Of a stretch of DNA of 64,000 nt, positions 1-10,425 are shown piece after piece. The stretch's first letter is position 1. Each line of letters starts with the position of its first letter. The stretch comes from Rhyacophila brunnea (Eukaryota; Arthropoda; Insecta; Trichoptera; Rhyacophilidae): contig JAGYXB010001576.1 of the NCBI GenBank assembly GCA_022495005.1, positions 62,001 to 126,000 of the forward strand, read 5' to 3'. Made by a program: the position numbers and the translations under genes. The notes beneath the pieces are model-generated. The model was not told the DNA's origin. It did no database searches and saw nothing but the letters and a program-made list of their open reading frames with translations.

Positions 1-19
1 CATAATAACATTACATAAT

Positions 20-265
20 AAGATTGAATATACATAAGATAGTAACTCAATTTAGAAAAAGCTTCAGAGAGTATTGTAAAAACCATTAGTTAACATTCAT
101 TGCAATTAAATAAGATGCATATAGTGGCCAATGCACGTGGGCGTGAATCCCTTGAGACGCACGTCCAAGTTCTGCTGGGTGTCGTATTTTTTTCAAAACA
201 GATTTTTTCTATCGGTTATATATTTATCAGAAGTGTTTTCAAATTATGTATGGTCCAAGTAAAAC
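20..265 (+). repeat. SINE-D copy 1 (tRNA-derived, degraded)
   Basis: This is a diverged member of a dispersed family found again near 2.4, 38.8, 47.2, 52.1, 52.5, 56.6 and 62.4 kb. Shared blocks are the 'ttcagagagtattgtaaaaaccattagtt' region, a tRNA-like middle (around 130-175), 'gggtgtcgtatttttttcaaa', and the end 'agaagtgttttcaaattatgtat'. In better copies the middle carries a B box (GGTTCGATTCC). Here the B box is decayed. The open frame at 100-294 is only this repeat read through. Confidence 0.6.
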
Positions 266-376
266 CAGTATTAGAAAAACCGTATAAAGAATAAATTCAT
301 AAATTATTAGAGTACATAATTACTGGGTGTATTGGGAATTTCATGGATTAATGTGTTTGTTGTCAGTGCACATGTG

Positions 377-500
377 CCTAAAGATGCCGAAAGGCGAAAT
401 CGGGGTCGCAAACAATGACTCAAATGGAATAGCACAAAACTTAAATCCATAAGAATTTAAATTCAAATTCCATCAAGTACCTTCGGTCGATAGTATTAAT
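377..500 (+). repeat. Repeat-E copy 1, partial (ribozyme-like motif)
   Basis: Starts with a copy of the motif cctaaagatgccgaaaggcg at 377-411 and runs to 'cggtcgatagtattaat', the terminal block of this family. Better copies lie at 9910-10425, 30756-31345 and 60326-60853. Only the right half is present. The motif carries a CTAAAGA variant of the CTGANGA core, so any ribozyme fold would be lost in this copy. Confidence 0.55.
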
Positions 501-1035
501 ATGAAATGAATATATTATATTATAGAAATGTAATAATATATTTAAGCATAATAAAGAAAATTCATACATAACACCTTCAAATATATTAAGTACTCGATAA
601 AAAGCGAGTAGTAGGTTTTTAAGTGTTGTTGTGGATGTTGATTTTTTCGAAATCCGTAACAAAAAAAGCTTCTTTATTAAACACTGCTCTTGTAAGATGT
701 ATTGTGTTCACTCATGCCTTTCAGGAAAGGAAGCCCGTTGATGGATCGAGATATTTTCCATTATATAAGCGTGATCCTCCTCACGAAAGAAGCCTTAGCT
801 TTTGAAAAAACTTTAAAGGTGTGTGTTATAGGTACTATGGCCATCTCTTAACGGAGTTATAAGGCAAACAATTGATTTCAATTCACTGAAAATGATTTAA
901 AAGTTAAGTATTTTCATTAAAAAATAATATAATGTTGAAATATTTTTTTCTCGTTTAATACAATATTTTTTACATAAAATTTTCTTAAAAAAAAAACAGT
1001 TTTTACACGGTTACTATTACTAATTATTTTTTTAT
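501..1035. other. AT-rich spacer, nothing recognised
   Basis: No repeat shared with the rest of the window and no coding signal were seen. The short open frame at 623-805 has no recognisable motif. Confidence 0.5.
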
Positions 1036-1039
1036 AAAA

Positions 1040-1285
1040 ACCTGCGCATTTAGGGTATCGTGCCCATGCAATAGACTACTATGCCAAAGGCGTTATACTT
1101 AATTGCAATAAATTTTAACTAATGGCTTTTTTGATACTCTTCAGTCAAAGATTTTTTGTTGTAGAGATGCAGGTTCGATTCCTGCAGGGTGTCTTACTTT
1201 TTCCATTTTTTTTCTTCTATTGTTTATAATATATTTTCTCATAAGTGTTTTCAAAATAATTATGTATATTCAATATGAATATAAT
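1040..1285. repeat. SINE-D copy 2, head-to-head chimera
   Basis: Bases 1040-1145 match SINE-D in reverse orientation (tRNA-like half plus 'taactaatggcttttttgatactct'). Bases 1155-1285 match its 3' half in forward orientation (B box ggttcgattcctgcagggtg, then the 'ttttctcataagtgttttcaaa' tail). The two halves therefore face each other across about 1150. Confidence 0.5.
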
Positions 1286-1289
1286 GCAA

Positions 1290-2150
1290 AAATGTCTATA
1301 AATCAAAATAGCTGTTGTTAATATGTTTGAAAGCGGATAAAACTTGCTTTGGTCATTATTCAATTACTTATATCAATTGAGCATTCTAATATTTTTTATA
1401 ATTAATTAAAATATGTATTATTAGGCTATATTTTGTAGGTATATGAATGCGAACGCTGCTCTAAGTTTGTCAAAATGGATCCGGTTTGCTGACAGCAAAC
1501 GTTTCTCAGAGTAAAATAGTGTGTAGAAACATCGAGGAAATAAGAAGGAAGAACACGTGGTGAAAAATCAAATACCTATTACAATAACAACCAACCGTCA
1601 AAGTCTCAAACTATTCTTGAAAAATATTTGCGACGAATGGGATGCTGTGTTTTTGTAAAAGAAAATTATACATATTCGAGCAAATATTATTTTGATAGAT
1701 TTTTAAATACTGAGTACACAGTATCTATATATTATTAGGTTACTAGAGACTAGGGTACTAGGTCAAAGGGCATTAATATTTGCGTTATTGCTTATTGCGA
1801 ACATGATATTAATGGGGTTACCTTATTAAAAATATCATTGTCCGTATCTCAAATGACACGACAAAATAAAACATATACAGTAGATAGTTAATAACTAAAA
1901 CGAAAACAATATAATATTTTTTTTAAACTGCTTTCCTCAAAATTGCAAATATTTGGCGAGGAAGCTAATAAAATATAGTTTTTCATAAATGTACAACGAT
2001 TCATTAATACTACTAATATTTATGTATAATGCTGCCACTGGTTTATATTTATTAGCCGTTGACACGCCATCTATTATTTAAGAAATAAATTTACTATCAA
2101 GGCATCCTGACACCGGTTAGTAATCAATGTAATTATTAATACTTTGATTT
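1290..2150. other. AT-rich spacer, nothing recognised
   Basis: No coding frame, terminal inverted repeat or family member was recognised in this stretch. Confidence 0.45.
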
Positions 2151-2154
2151 AGGC

Positions 2155-2290
2155 GGCTCTCGTGGTGAAGTTAGTAAGGCGCTCTCCTTCCACCCGAGAG
2201 TTCCTGGGTTCGATTGCCGGTCGTGACAAAAACATTTATGTGTTTTTCTCAAAGTCTGGGTGTTTGTGATTGTTAAAAATTACTAACAAC
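2155..2290 (+). repeat. SINE-J copy 1 (tRNA-like head)
   Basis: Contains a tRNA-like segment with a B-box-like gggttcgattgccggtcgtg at about 2206-2225, followed by 'ttctcaaagtctgggtgtttgtgatt'. A diverged copy with the same tail ('tcaaagcctggatgtttatgtgat') lies at 23800-23930, and a third possible copy at 62745-62880. A SINE is more likely than a tRNA gene because the body past the head is also repeated. Confidence 0.45.
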
Positions 2291-2379
2291 AACCACCTTG
2301 TACGAAAAAGCAAGAACATGGTTATTAAATAATTCTAAAAAAAAAAAAAATATTAAAATACAAAAGCCGACTGCCAAAC

Positions 2380-2535
2380 TATAACGAAATTTAGATAGCG
2401 CTTCAGTGAGAATTGTAAAAACATTAGTTAATTTCGTTGCAATTAGATAAGACATGCATAGCTTAACGGTCAGTGCACATGGGCGCAAGAGTTTATATTA
2501 TATTAATTCCTCACAGTTGTTTTCAAATTATGTAC
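2380..2535 (+). repeat. SINE-D copy 3 (degraded)
   Basis: Shares the 'gcgcttcagtgagaattgta' block, the 'acattagttaatttcgttgcaattagataag' block and the terminal 'gttgttttcaaattatgtacg' with other SINE-D copies. The B box is lost. Confidence 0.55.
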
Positions 2536-2975
2536 GTATCAAGGCCTGAATAAAAACGAACCATAATTGCGAGTGAGTAAGCATTCGGCACGCTTATATC
2601 TCCGCGTTAGGAGTTAGAGGTTAGAGTAAGATATTATAATTTCTACGACTGAATTTAAACAATTTGAAAACGTCGCCGGAAAAAATTGGTTTGGCTGATT
2701 ATATGCATTTAAAAATGCGAGCACATGTTGTTGAAAATTTTTTTTTTGTGTTAAATATAAAGTAAGTGGTATTTATTTTTAGTTATTTTAATAGATTGTA
2801 ATATTGTTAAATATGTTGTGTTAAAATTTGGTATTCATACTGAGAAGCAACACGATGGTATTTTAACGTTTCATAGTTAAGTTGATATTAATAAAATCGT
2901 TGTTCCACTGTGCGTTATTATATACGCTAGAAACACCGTTTAATTTTGCTTAAAAATAGGCCCTCTCTATTATTC
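2536..2975 (+). repeat. Repeat-B copy 1 (unclassified, about 440 bp)
   Basis: Matches 15410-15830 over its full length. Shared anchors are 'tgaataaaaacgaaccata', 'acgcttatatctccgc', 'gtgttaaatataaagt', 'agtggtatttatttttag' and 'gagaagcaacacgatggtat'. No coding frame or clear TIR was seen. At 15.4 kb the copy follows an RTE-like RT tail, so it could be a 3' UTR of that LINE. Here the coding part is absent. Confidence 0.6.
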
Positions 2976-3930
2976 TTTTAATTAATAACTATCAATTAAT
3001 TTTTCGAGGCAATTTTTATTAAAATTCAATATTTTTGAATGACACATTGAAATATTTTATATTCAGATGATAAAAAATGTAGCACAATGCTAATCAATTT
3101 AAAAACTGACTATAGTATAACCTGACCACCTACATAGAATGATCTAATATATGTGTGTAGTTTTGATATTGATATTCGGAAAATATTACTGTCACTCCGG
3201 TAGAGTGGAGGGTTCAGATGGCGTGTTTGAACCAAATAAGAAGGCGGTCTCGCGACCAATCCAGTTGTAAGATAGATTACTCGATAAAGAAACTATATAT
3301 ATATATATATATAATATAACTTATCAATTGCTCACTAAATAAATAATCCAAGTGTACTATAAAGGAATAGAAAAGACAAGTATACTTTAGTCAGGAATTG
3401 TTTAACTAAATTTAATTCGATGTCTATCTAATAGCGCCCATAATGGATGATTGGAAGAGTTTTGTTTCCGTCTAAAAAATCATATATTATTCTTTCGCAA
3501 TGTGCGTTTAAATTTAGAATATTTTTCTTCCATGCCACCCTCTAAGAGAGGTCAGTCACCATAATGACCATCTGCTCTGACATACCGTTCACGGAAGTTC
3601 TTAAGCCACGAAATGCGACATAATTGTCTGTTACGTTTATCATTGATCTCTTGACTTATTGAATGTTGTATTATTAACTTCTCATAATATGGCCGTAGTA
3701 CTGTAGTTTTCTGGTTTTAAAACCAAAAAGAACTTCTCTATTCATTTGAGGACGTCAATATTTGTCACTCGGTTAGTCCAAGTAATTTCTTAGGATACGT
3801 CTATACATCCAAATCTTTCCGTGACATCTCCTGTTAGCATCCATTCCTCTTAATGTTTAATTAAATGACCAACATACGTTTTTAGTGAGTAGCCAAGATC
3901 CACATCGGATTGTATTATCAATGGAAAAAA
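2976..3930. other. Spacer with AT microsatellite
   Basis: An (AT)n tract of about 22 bp lies at about 3293-3314. A weak tRNA-like segment may be present at about 3187-3235 (cggtagagtgg). Nothing else was recognised. Confidence 0.4.
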
Positions 3931-4426
3931 TGAGTCGCCTAGAGTCATAAGTAACATTTTGCAATTTTGTCATTTTTAGTTAAAGATACCAAGCACTTCT
4001 AAAGCCATTAATATGTATAAATAAAAATAGGTGGGTATCAAAAATCACTTTAAACCGTGCAAAAATTGTTGATAAAGTTGACTGCTGGTGTCATAATTAA
4101 CATTTTTCAATGAATAATAACCGAACCTAACTAAACAGAGAGCTCTATTTCTCATAGTGTGCTGTATGTCTGCAGTATTATATATATTAAAGTTCTGTCA
4201 CTAAGGCCTTTCTAACAAATCAGGAAACTCTATTTCTCATATTTTGCTGTGTTTGCAGCCTTAGGAGTATTATAATATATATATTAAAAAATAATGTAAA
4301 TTGACTCATTCACTCGTTAATATTCAAGGGAGTTCTTTTAATTACAAAAACAGTGATCTGATGGTTTTTGCGATTATCTCAAAACTCGATTTTTGAAATA
4401 TGTGAGTTATGACTCTAGGCAACTCA
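3931..4426. mobile_element. TIR element I (about 496 bp, nonautonomous)
   Basis: The left end (gagtcgcctagagtcataag...) is the reverse complement of the right end (...ttatgactctaggcaactca), with a few mismatches. A solo end of the same family lies at 32205-32290. That copy continues into the 'atcgagttttgagataatcgcaaaa' block, which here lies just inside the right end. The interior contains a tandem duplication of roughly 95 bp (anchors 'gaaactctatttctcata' and 'agagctctatttctcatagt'). No coding capacity. The superfamily is not decidable by eye. Confidence 0.65.
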
Positions 4427-4469
4427 AATGATGTTTTTCGTTTATAATACACACTTAACCCTTATCATA

Positions 4470-4545
4470 CCGGACCCGGAAATTTCCGTGATTAATTTTT
4501 ATTCCTTTTAATACCGGACCCGGAAATTTCCGGTTTTTTTCCGGG
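4470..4545. repeat. Duplicated subterminal repeats of the piggyBac-like element
   Basis: The block taccggacccggaaatttcc occurs twice, about 43 bp apart (near 4469 and 4512). Each copy is itself partly palindromic (GGAAATTTCC), and ccgggcc follows the second copy. Such subterminal repeats are commonly transposase binding sites in piggyBac-type elements. That function is inferred here. Confidence 0.6.
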
Positions 4546-4831
4546 CCGTAATTAATTTAATATTTTCAGTCATCTATTGACTTTTTCGAAAAACTTTTGA
4601 TGCAGTCAAGTAAGCAAAGATTCAAACCATTCTTCTGCATAGTTTGTTAGTAGATACTACTACTATCGACTGCAAAATATTGTTTACAAACATCGTTTTT
4701 TTCGGGTGTTGTCGCGATTTCGGCATTCGTGCTTACGTGTTCATTCAAGGGACAGCTAAAATATTGTATACTTTTGCAACAGAATTTGTCACTATTCAAC
4801 AAGAAGGATAACACAAAGGTAAGCTTATATG

Positions 4832-5796
4832 TTGGCGGTTGGCGAAAATTGGAGACAGTTGGCGAGAGTTGGGGACAGTTGGAGAGAGTTGGGGATAGTT
4901 GGAGACAGTTGAAGACAATTTTAGACAGTTGGAGACAGTTGGGGAAAGTCGGAGACAGTTGAGAGTTTTAGACAGTTGGAGACAATTTTAGACAGTTGGA
5001 GACACTTGACGAGAGTTGGAGACAGTTGGAAACATTTGGAGACAGTTGGCGAGAGTTGGGGAAAGTTAGAGAGAGTTGAGAGGTTTAGACAGTTGAAGAC
5101 AGTTTTAGACAGATTTAGACAGTTGGGGACAGTTGACGAGAGTTGGAGACAGTTGGCGAGAGTTGGGGACAGTTGGCAACAGTTGGAGACAATTTTAGAC
5201 AGTTGGAGACACTTGGCGAGAGTTGGGGACAGTTGGAGACAGTTTTAGACAGTTGGAGATAGTTGGAAACATTTGGAGACAGTTGGCGAGAGTTGGGGAC
5301 AGTTGAGAGTTTTAGACAGTTGGAGACAGTCGGAGACACTTGGCGAGAGTTGGGGACAGTTTGGAGCCAGTTGACAAGAGTTGGAGACAGATTTAGACAG
5401 TTGGAGACAATTGTAAATATTTGGAGACAGTTGGCGAGAGTTGGGGACAGTTGGAGACAGTTGCCGACAGTTGACAGTTGCCGACAGTTGACAGTTGGAG
5501 ACAGTTGACGACAGTTGGAGAAAGTTGAAGACAGTTTTAGATAGTTGGAAACATTTGGAGACAGTTGGCGAGAGTTGGGGACAGTTGGAGACAGTTGACG
5601 AGAGTTGGAGACAGTCGAAGACGGTTGGAGACAGTTTTAGACAGTTGGAAACAGTTGGAGACACTTGGCGAGAGTTGGGGACAGTTGCAGACAGTTGGAA
5701 ACATTTGGAGACAGTTGGCGAGAGTTGGGGACAGTTTTAGACAGTTGGGGAGAGTTGGAGATAGTTGCAGCCAGTTGGAGACACTTGGAGACAGTT
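4832..5796. repeat. 10-bp minisatellite (GAGACAGTTG)n
   Basis: About 965 bp of a variant 10-bp unit, consensus gagacagttg, with common variants gcgagagttg, gggacagttg and ttttagacag. A 10-bp unit returns to the same codon phase every 30 bp. All open frames across it therefore read as a decapeptide period (for example L-E-T-V-G-E-S-W-G-Q on the plus strand and S-P-T-V-S-N-C-L-Q-L on the minus strand). Stops are rare in the unit, so long overlapping frames appear on both strands (for example 5245-5664 minus and 5565-6026 plus). These are by-products of the repeat rather than evidence for a protein. Confidence 0.9.
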
Positions 5797-6037
5797 CGGA
5801 TTCTACGAATCCCGAATTAAATGAATTCACCAGCAATAATAGATTGTCTGGAATAATGTCCAGACATACTCTGAAGGCGACTCCACCGATTGCAAAAAAC
5901 AGTATCCATCGCGAGTCTGCCAAGTATGTGCTGCGCATAAGAGGCGAGGAGAGACCAGATATCTTTGTCAAGAGTGCAATGTGCCTCTTCACAAAGGATC
6001 TTGCTGGCAAAAATACCACACAATAAATAATTATTGA
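5797..6037 (+). pseudogene. piggyBac transposase C-terminal cysteine-rich domain (fragment, frameshifted)
   Basis: The frame ending at the TGA at 6035-6037 encodes a cysteine-rich tail: C-x2-C, then RRGETRY, C-x2-C-NVPLH, C, and KYHT near the end. This is the zinc-binding C-terminal signature of piggyBac/PGBD transposases, which helps in DNA end binding. The segment just upstream (5797-5868) reads NRLSG in the frame of the preceding minisatellite, so a frameshift near 5868 separates the two parts. The frame of the Cys tail has a TAG at 5840-5842. The DDD catalytic core and the N-terminus are absent, apparently replaced by the minisatellite. Its position next to the right TIR is as expected. 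Confidence 0.8.
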
Positions 6038-6193
6038 TTGCATTGTAAAAAAATCTGAGTTTTATTCCAATGTCCCCATAAATATATCTTTTGTATGCAT
6101 TTTAGTACAACACTATGTAATGAAAGATTTTTCTGAAATCATGCCGGTGTGGGAGGGTTTTCTATTTTTTTTTGCCGGTATTGAAACGGTTAA

Positions 6194-8210
6194 TGATGGT
6201 GTTATATAGAAAACTAATGCATGTTCTTAGATATTGGGTGAAATGAATCGTCTATTAAATATATATATAAAAAAATTACAATACCGAATCTACTAAAAAT
6301 ATACACCTATAAAATAAATAATAATTTCACGTAAGAAAGAAAGCCATGTGATATTAATTTAAAAATTCCAATTAAGCAAAACAACAAAATAATTTCAATA
6401 ATCGTTAGAAATGCAAATTTAAAACTTTAATAAGAAATCGTATTCGAAGTTAGAATCGCAAGGAATTCATTTGATTGAATTTTCTGGAAACACGTCCGTT
6501 TTTTACACCCTGTGAGTATTTATTTGCATACACTAAAATACAGTGAGCAGACTTGTATTGTTTTATCATACATACAAATGAGTTGTGCAATACTTGTATT
6601 GTACTAATATTCCATTAAAATGTAGATTTGAATATACAAAGATAACACTTCGTAGATGTACTCTGTTTAAATAATAAATTAATGAATAAATTTTATAAAA
6701 CATTAACATTTTACTGATCACGATGTTGATATAAGTTAATCTATATTTTAATGACTTTTTATCTGATAAACGCCTGAAAATGTTCTATCATGAAAAAATA
6801 CAGAAATTATGTATATATGAAGCGTCTAATTACAAAAAGCGACAAGTCCACAATTCTATATTTGCGGGAAACAACGTTTTTATGTTTCAAGCTTCAATTA
6901 TTTGTTTTAACGTGAGATTATTTTTTCCGTCGTTGTATTCAATGTCGAAATTAGAACCAAATGGCAATTTGTTTCAGCCGATAAACTCTTAAATGTAATA
7001 AATATAGGCAAAATAAAATTGGACGTAGCGCTATTTGTACTTCACTTTTTCATTTACTCATCATAAGGCACATATTTACGTGGCACTGTCATGAGTTTAC
7101 CAGATGCTACAGCGTGGAAGACGCCCTTTTCAATATTAAACGTTCCCTTATTGGTTGACTTAAACACGCGCGAAATCAACCAAGCTTTAAATAATATGAA
7201 ACACGGACTTGGCGCTTTTTGTAATAAATCGAATTATATATATTAAAATATTTTTTTTCGAAGGGTTATGTCGCGTTTTGGAATTTATAGATCAATACAT
7301 ATTGTGCAAAATTATACAAAGAATACGTGCGTATTTTTTTCTCGATTTCGACCAAATGTGGACTTATCGCTTTTTGGAATTAGACACCTCATTTTATGAA
7401 ATACTCTGATTAAGGTTATAGTCAGTAAGGTTCTTAATAACAAAACACAGTTAAGTTGGAAGACCTAAACTATTTGTCGATATCGGTGACTGAAAAGACA
7501 TCGGTGATTGATGGCAAACGGTTATAACTGCTGTTTACATAATTTTAGAGTAGAACAAAAACAATGATTTGAAATCAGTCTGACGAGTTAGTTTATAAGG
7601 TACCTATTTTGAAGTATTTTTAATCAAAATAAGCGGAATTAGCATCGCAACACAAATCTTTACTTGTTTTAAGATTGAAGTTTTATTGTTGTCTTGCATT
7701 TTAAGCAGATATATCTTTTTGCGATATCAACTTTTTTTACAATTGGTCAGATATAGATATATCTTTACATTATATTTCGATTAATAAACTTGCAGCTCTA
7801 ATATTTTGCCACATCAAAAAATGTACAATATGGAACTGTAGTTTTAACAGTCTGCCAACACAGTACCGACGTGCATTTTTGTAAGTAAATTCACAAATGA
7901 TAATTTATAATAGGTAAGTATTAATTATAAATCATTAAATTTGTATGGGGTTAGTGAGAGAATAAATAATAATACTAAAATACTGCTTTAGTCCGTTAAG
8001 GGAATTATTTTTATCTGACACCTGAATATATTTATATAATATATTAATAGAATAAGAATATATTAATATAAAAAAAAATTTCAACTTAAGTAGAATTTTT
8101 GATACAATTATTAAAAAAAACAATTATAAGATTTATGTGACTCTATAATGTAAGTACAGAACATCGATTGCATCACAAAACCACTAATCAGAGCAGCAAC
8201 GCTACGGGAA
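6194..8210. other. AT-rich spacer, nothing recognised
   Basis: About 2 kb with no family member or recognisable coding region. The open frames at 6780-6992 and 7209-7409 show no motifs and typical AT-rich random composition. Confidence 0.45.
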
Positions 8211-8603
8211 TAACCCTAATTTCCCACTATACGGTTTTAGCCGAACAGAAAAAAATCGAACGGTAAAAATCAGAATCGGCAACAAACTCACGCTCTTTTT
8301 ACGATATACGGTTTACACGGTTTTTTGTCCGTCACAAGCTCAGTTTGTGGTTGTATGTTATGCTGTGCCGTACGATATAAAATCGTCTAATATGAAAGCA
8401 TCACGTACACCACTGAGTCATCGGTGGCCGCCCGGGCACCGTGAATACAGTGGGATAGACGGCTACTATACGGCGCCGTTTCGATTTTTAACCGTCGCCG
8501 TGTAATGTAAAAAAGGCCATGCTCTTCTTCACGCCATTAAAAGAATGTCACCGTTTGATTTTTTGCCGTACGGTCAAAACCGTATAATGTGAAAGGAGCG
8601 TTA
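8211..8603. mobile_element. Foldback/TIR MITE L (about 393 bp)
   Basis: The left end (taaccctaatttcccactat then acggttttagccg) and the reverse complement of the right end (taacgctcctttcacattat then acggttttgaccg) align without gaps over about 37 bp. The interior is GC-richer than its surroundings and repeats short ACGG/CCGT blocks in both orientations. There is no coding capacity. The ends begin TAA/TTA, which might be a 3-bp Harbinger-type duplication, but this is uncertain. Confidence 0.65.
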
Positions 8604-9056
8604 GATGTCCACCACCGATAGATATATAATACTTTCACTATGGCATAACAATAACAGTTGCTATGTGCATTATTAAACTATTCTTTGATTAAATTGAAGA
8701 CGATCGTCTTATTAACGACTAATGAATATAACTGTATCTACGCATATTATAATATAACACTTTCAAGGTCACCCACCCCCTGGATAGAAGAGGAATTTCA
8801 CCAATCTCTAAGGCAAACTTTATCACAAAGGGCGAGAAAAGACACATTATTTTGAGAGGCATCTTGAAGGGGAAATGAAAATCAGTAAATACGAGTTATA
8901 TTCCTCTACAGCCTATTTCGATTGTGTATTTTTATTATGTATAAACCAGTTAAATTTCATATAAATACATGAAAAAAAATATAAGTACGTGGATTATGAC
9001 GATTTTAATGTTTTCATGAAATTCAGCGAAAGATTTTTGTATATTCGTTGATATTT
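8604..9056. other. Spacer, nothing recognised
   Basis: The open frame at 8658-8855 has no recognisable feature. Confidence 0.4.
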
Positions 9057-9058
9057 TA

Positions 9059-9483
9059 CAACGTTTTTCTTGGGTCGTATTCTTATTTTTCCGATGGCTT
9101 TTTGTCCGGTATAAATCTTGCAATAGATTTTTAACTAACTTTCCGACTAGCTAGACATTTGAAATTTTCATAATATATTATTAGAACACAATGCCAATGC
9201 ATTTTTAATGCTTTTAGCCAGTTTTAAGTAGAATTAAATTCATTTTCAGTTAATTCTGTTTTGTATGAAAAGTTATTTCGGAAGAAATCTGTAATCCAAT
9301 CCACTATTATTGGTTGCTAGGGTCCTAACAACTAAATTATTAATATATACGTGCGTTACTATGGAAATCAATATGAGTGTGAAAATTATATTTCAGTATT
9401 ATTTCTATCAAATACAATTTTTTTTGATCGTTTAAGCTAGTCAAGTCAAGTTTATATGATTCAACAGAAAATTTAAAAAGTTG
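9059..9483 (+). mobile_element. MITE-C copy 1 (TA-flanked)
   Basis: Member of a six-copy family. The terminal sequence caacgttttt and the matching aaaaagttg lie between TA dinucleotides (9057-9058 and 9484-9485), which fits Tc1/mariner-type target duplication. Shared internal anchors are 'cttgcaat-gatttttaacta', 'cgactagctagacatttgaa', 'gccaatgcatttttaatgct', 'ttttcagttaattctgtttt' and 'ccactattattggttgcta'. No coding capacity. Confidence 0.75.
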
Positions 9484-9909
9484 TATATAAAAAGCTCTTT
9501 TTATTATTAATTATCCTGTATTTTCTACAGATTGAAAAATTAATATAATAATTAATTTTCTTGGTGTTACGTCGTAATACTTACAAAAAAGAACACAGTT
9601 ATTTTTTCATTACATTTTATTATAAGAATGAACCAATGCCATTGCCACCAGTAAAGATATAGTAAATTGGTCAAATAAAATAACTATTTAGTGTTATTAA
9701 TAGGATAAATTACAAACACATTTTATTCAATTAAAATATAGCGGAGGAATGTCGATGGAAAAAATAAACAGAATTTAAATAAGTATTATACGAAATACCT
9801 CACATAATTGTATGAATAAAAATAAAACTCTGTATATTTTAATCAAAGAATACTGAATATTTTTTTTAATTATACTTGTTTTTATATATTATTAAACAAA
9901 TATAAATTC
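9484..9909. other. AT-rich spacer, nothing recognised
   Basis: No repeat or coding signal seen. Confidence 0.4.
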
Positions 9910-10425
9910 ATATTAATACTATCGATGATACTTGATGGAATTTGAATTAAAATTCTATTAGATTTAAGTTTTGTGCTGTTTTATTTGAGTCATTTTTTGC
10001 GACCCGGGTTTCGCCTTTCGGCATCGTCAGGGACCTGCGCAGTCACCAATGGTTAACACACACTGACAACGAATACAGTTAATTCTAACTTATCTAATAA
10101 ATTAATACAAGAAAGTGAGTATATAAAAACTTTACACCTTCCTATCAAGTCACGGATAACAATAAAAAATATAACAAACAAATCATGAATAAATGAAGTT
10201 TTTGTAAAAAAAAAAAAAACTATAATTAAACTTAATAAAAATAAAGATCATTAGATAACTACTCACTAATAACACAATCAATAGTCGTCAAATTGTTATG
10301 TAATATATTGATAGTTTAATGTATTAATCTGCCTGAAGATGCCGAAAGGCGAAACCCGGAACGACTCAAATGGAATAGTATAAAACTAAAATTCTTTATA
10401 ATTTAAGTATAAATTACTTCATCAA
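9910..10425. mobile_element. Repeat-E copy 2 with two inverted ribozyme-like motifs
   Basis: The left end 'attaatactatcgatgatac' is the inverse of the family's right end (…gatagtattaat). The motif gatgccgaaaggcgaaaccc occurs on the minus strand at 9999-10033 (CTGACGA core) and on the plus strand at 10331-10363 (CTGAAGA core), about 300 bp apart. Both are followed by the 'actcaaatggaatagta' block. There is no open frame. The overall architecture is that of a terminal-inverted-repeat element or a Penelope-like remnant. Confidence 0.6.

Larger units (their letters stand above)
4455..6193. mobile_element. piggyBac-like element, complete ends, internally rearranged
   Basis: Both ends sit on TTAA: 4455-4458 on the left and 6190-6193 on the right. 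The left terminus cccttatcataccgg and the right terminus ccggtattgaaacgg are inverted repeats with a few mismatches. TTAA target duplication is diagnostic of the piggyBac superfamily. Inside are duplicated subterminal GC-rich repeats (4460-4545), a long minisatellite (4832-5796) and the last part of a piggyBac transposase (5797-6037). At 1.73 kb it is shorter than typical autonomous piggyBacs (about 2.4 kb) and lacks the catalytic domain, so it could move only in trans. Confidence 0.85.

Noticed and set aside
4729..5248. A coiled-coil or leucine-repeat protein on the plus strand
   Set aside because: The Leu periodicity is 10 residues, not 7, and comes from the 10-bp unit. No other coding evidence.
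4832..5796. CRISPR array
   Set aside because: Repeats are contiguous 10-bp units without spacers, in a eukaryotic setting.
5245..6043. Minus-strand serine/leucine-repeat proteins
   Set aside because: They are the complementary reading of the 10-bp minisatellite; open frames follow automatically from the unit sequence.
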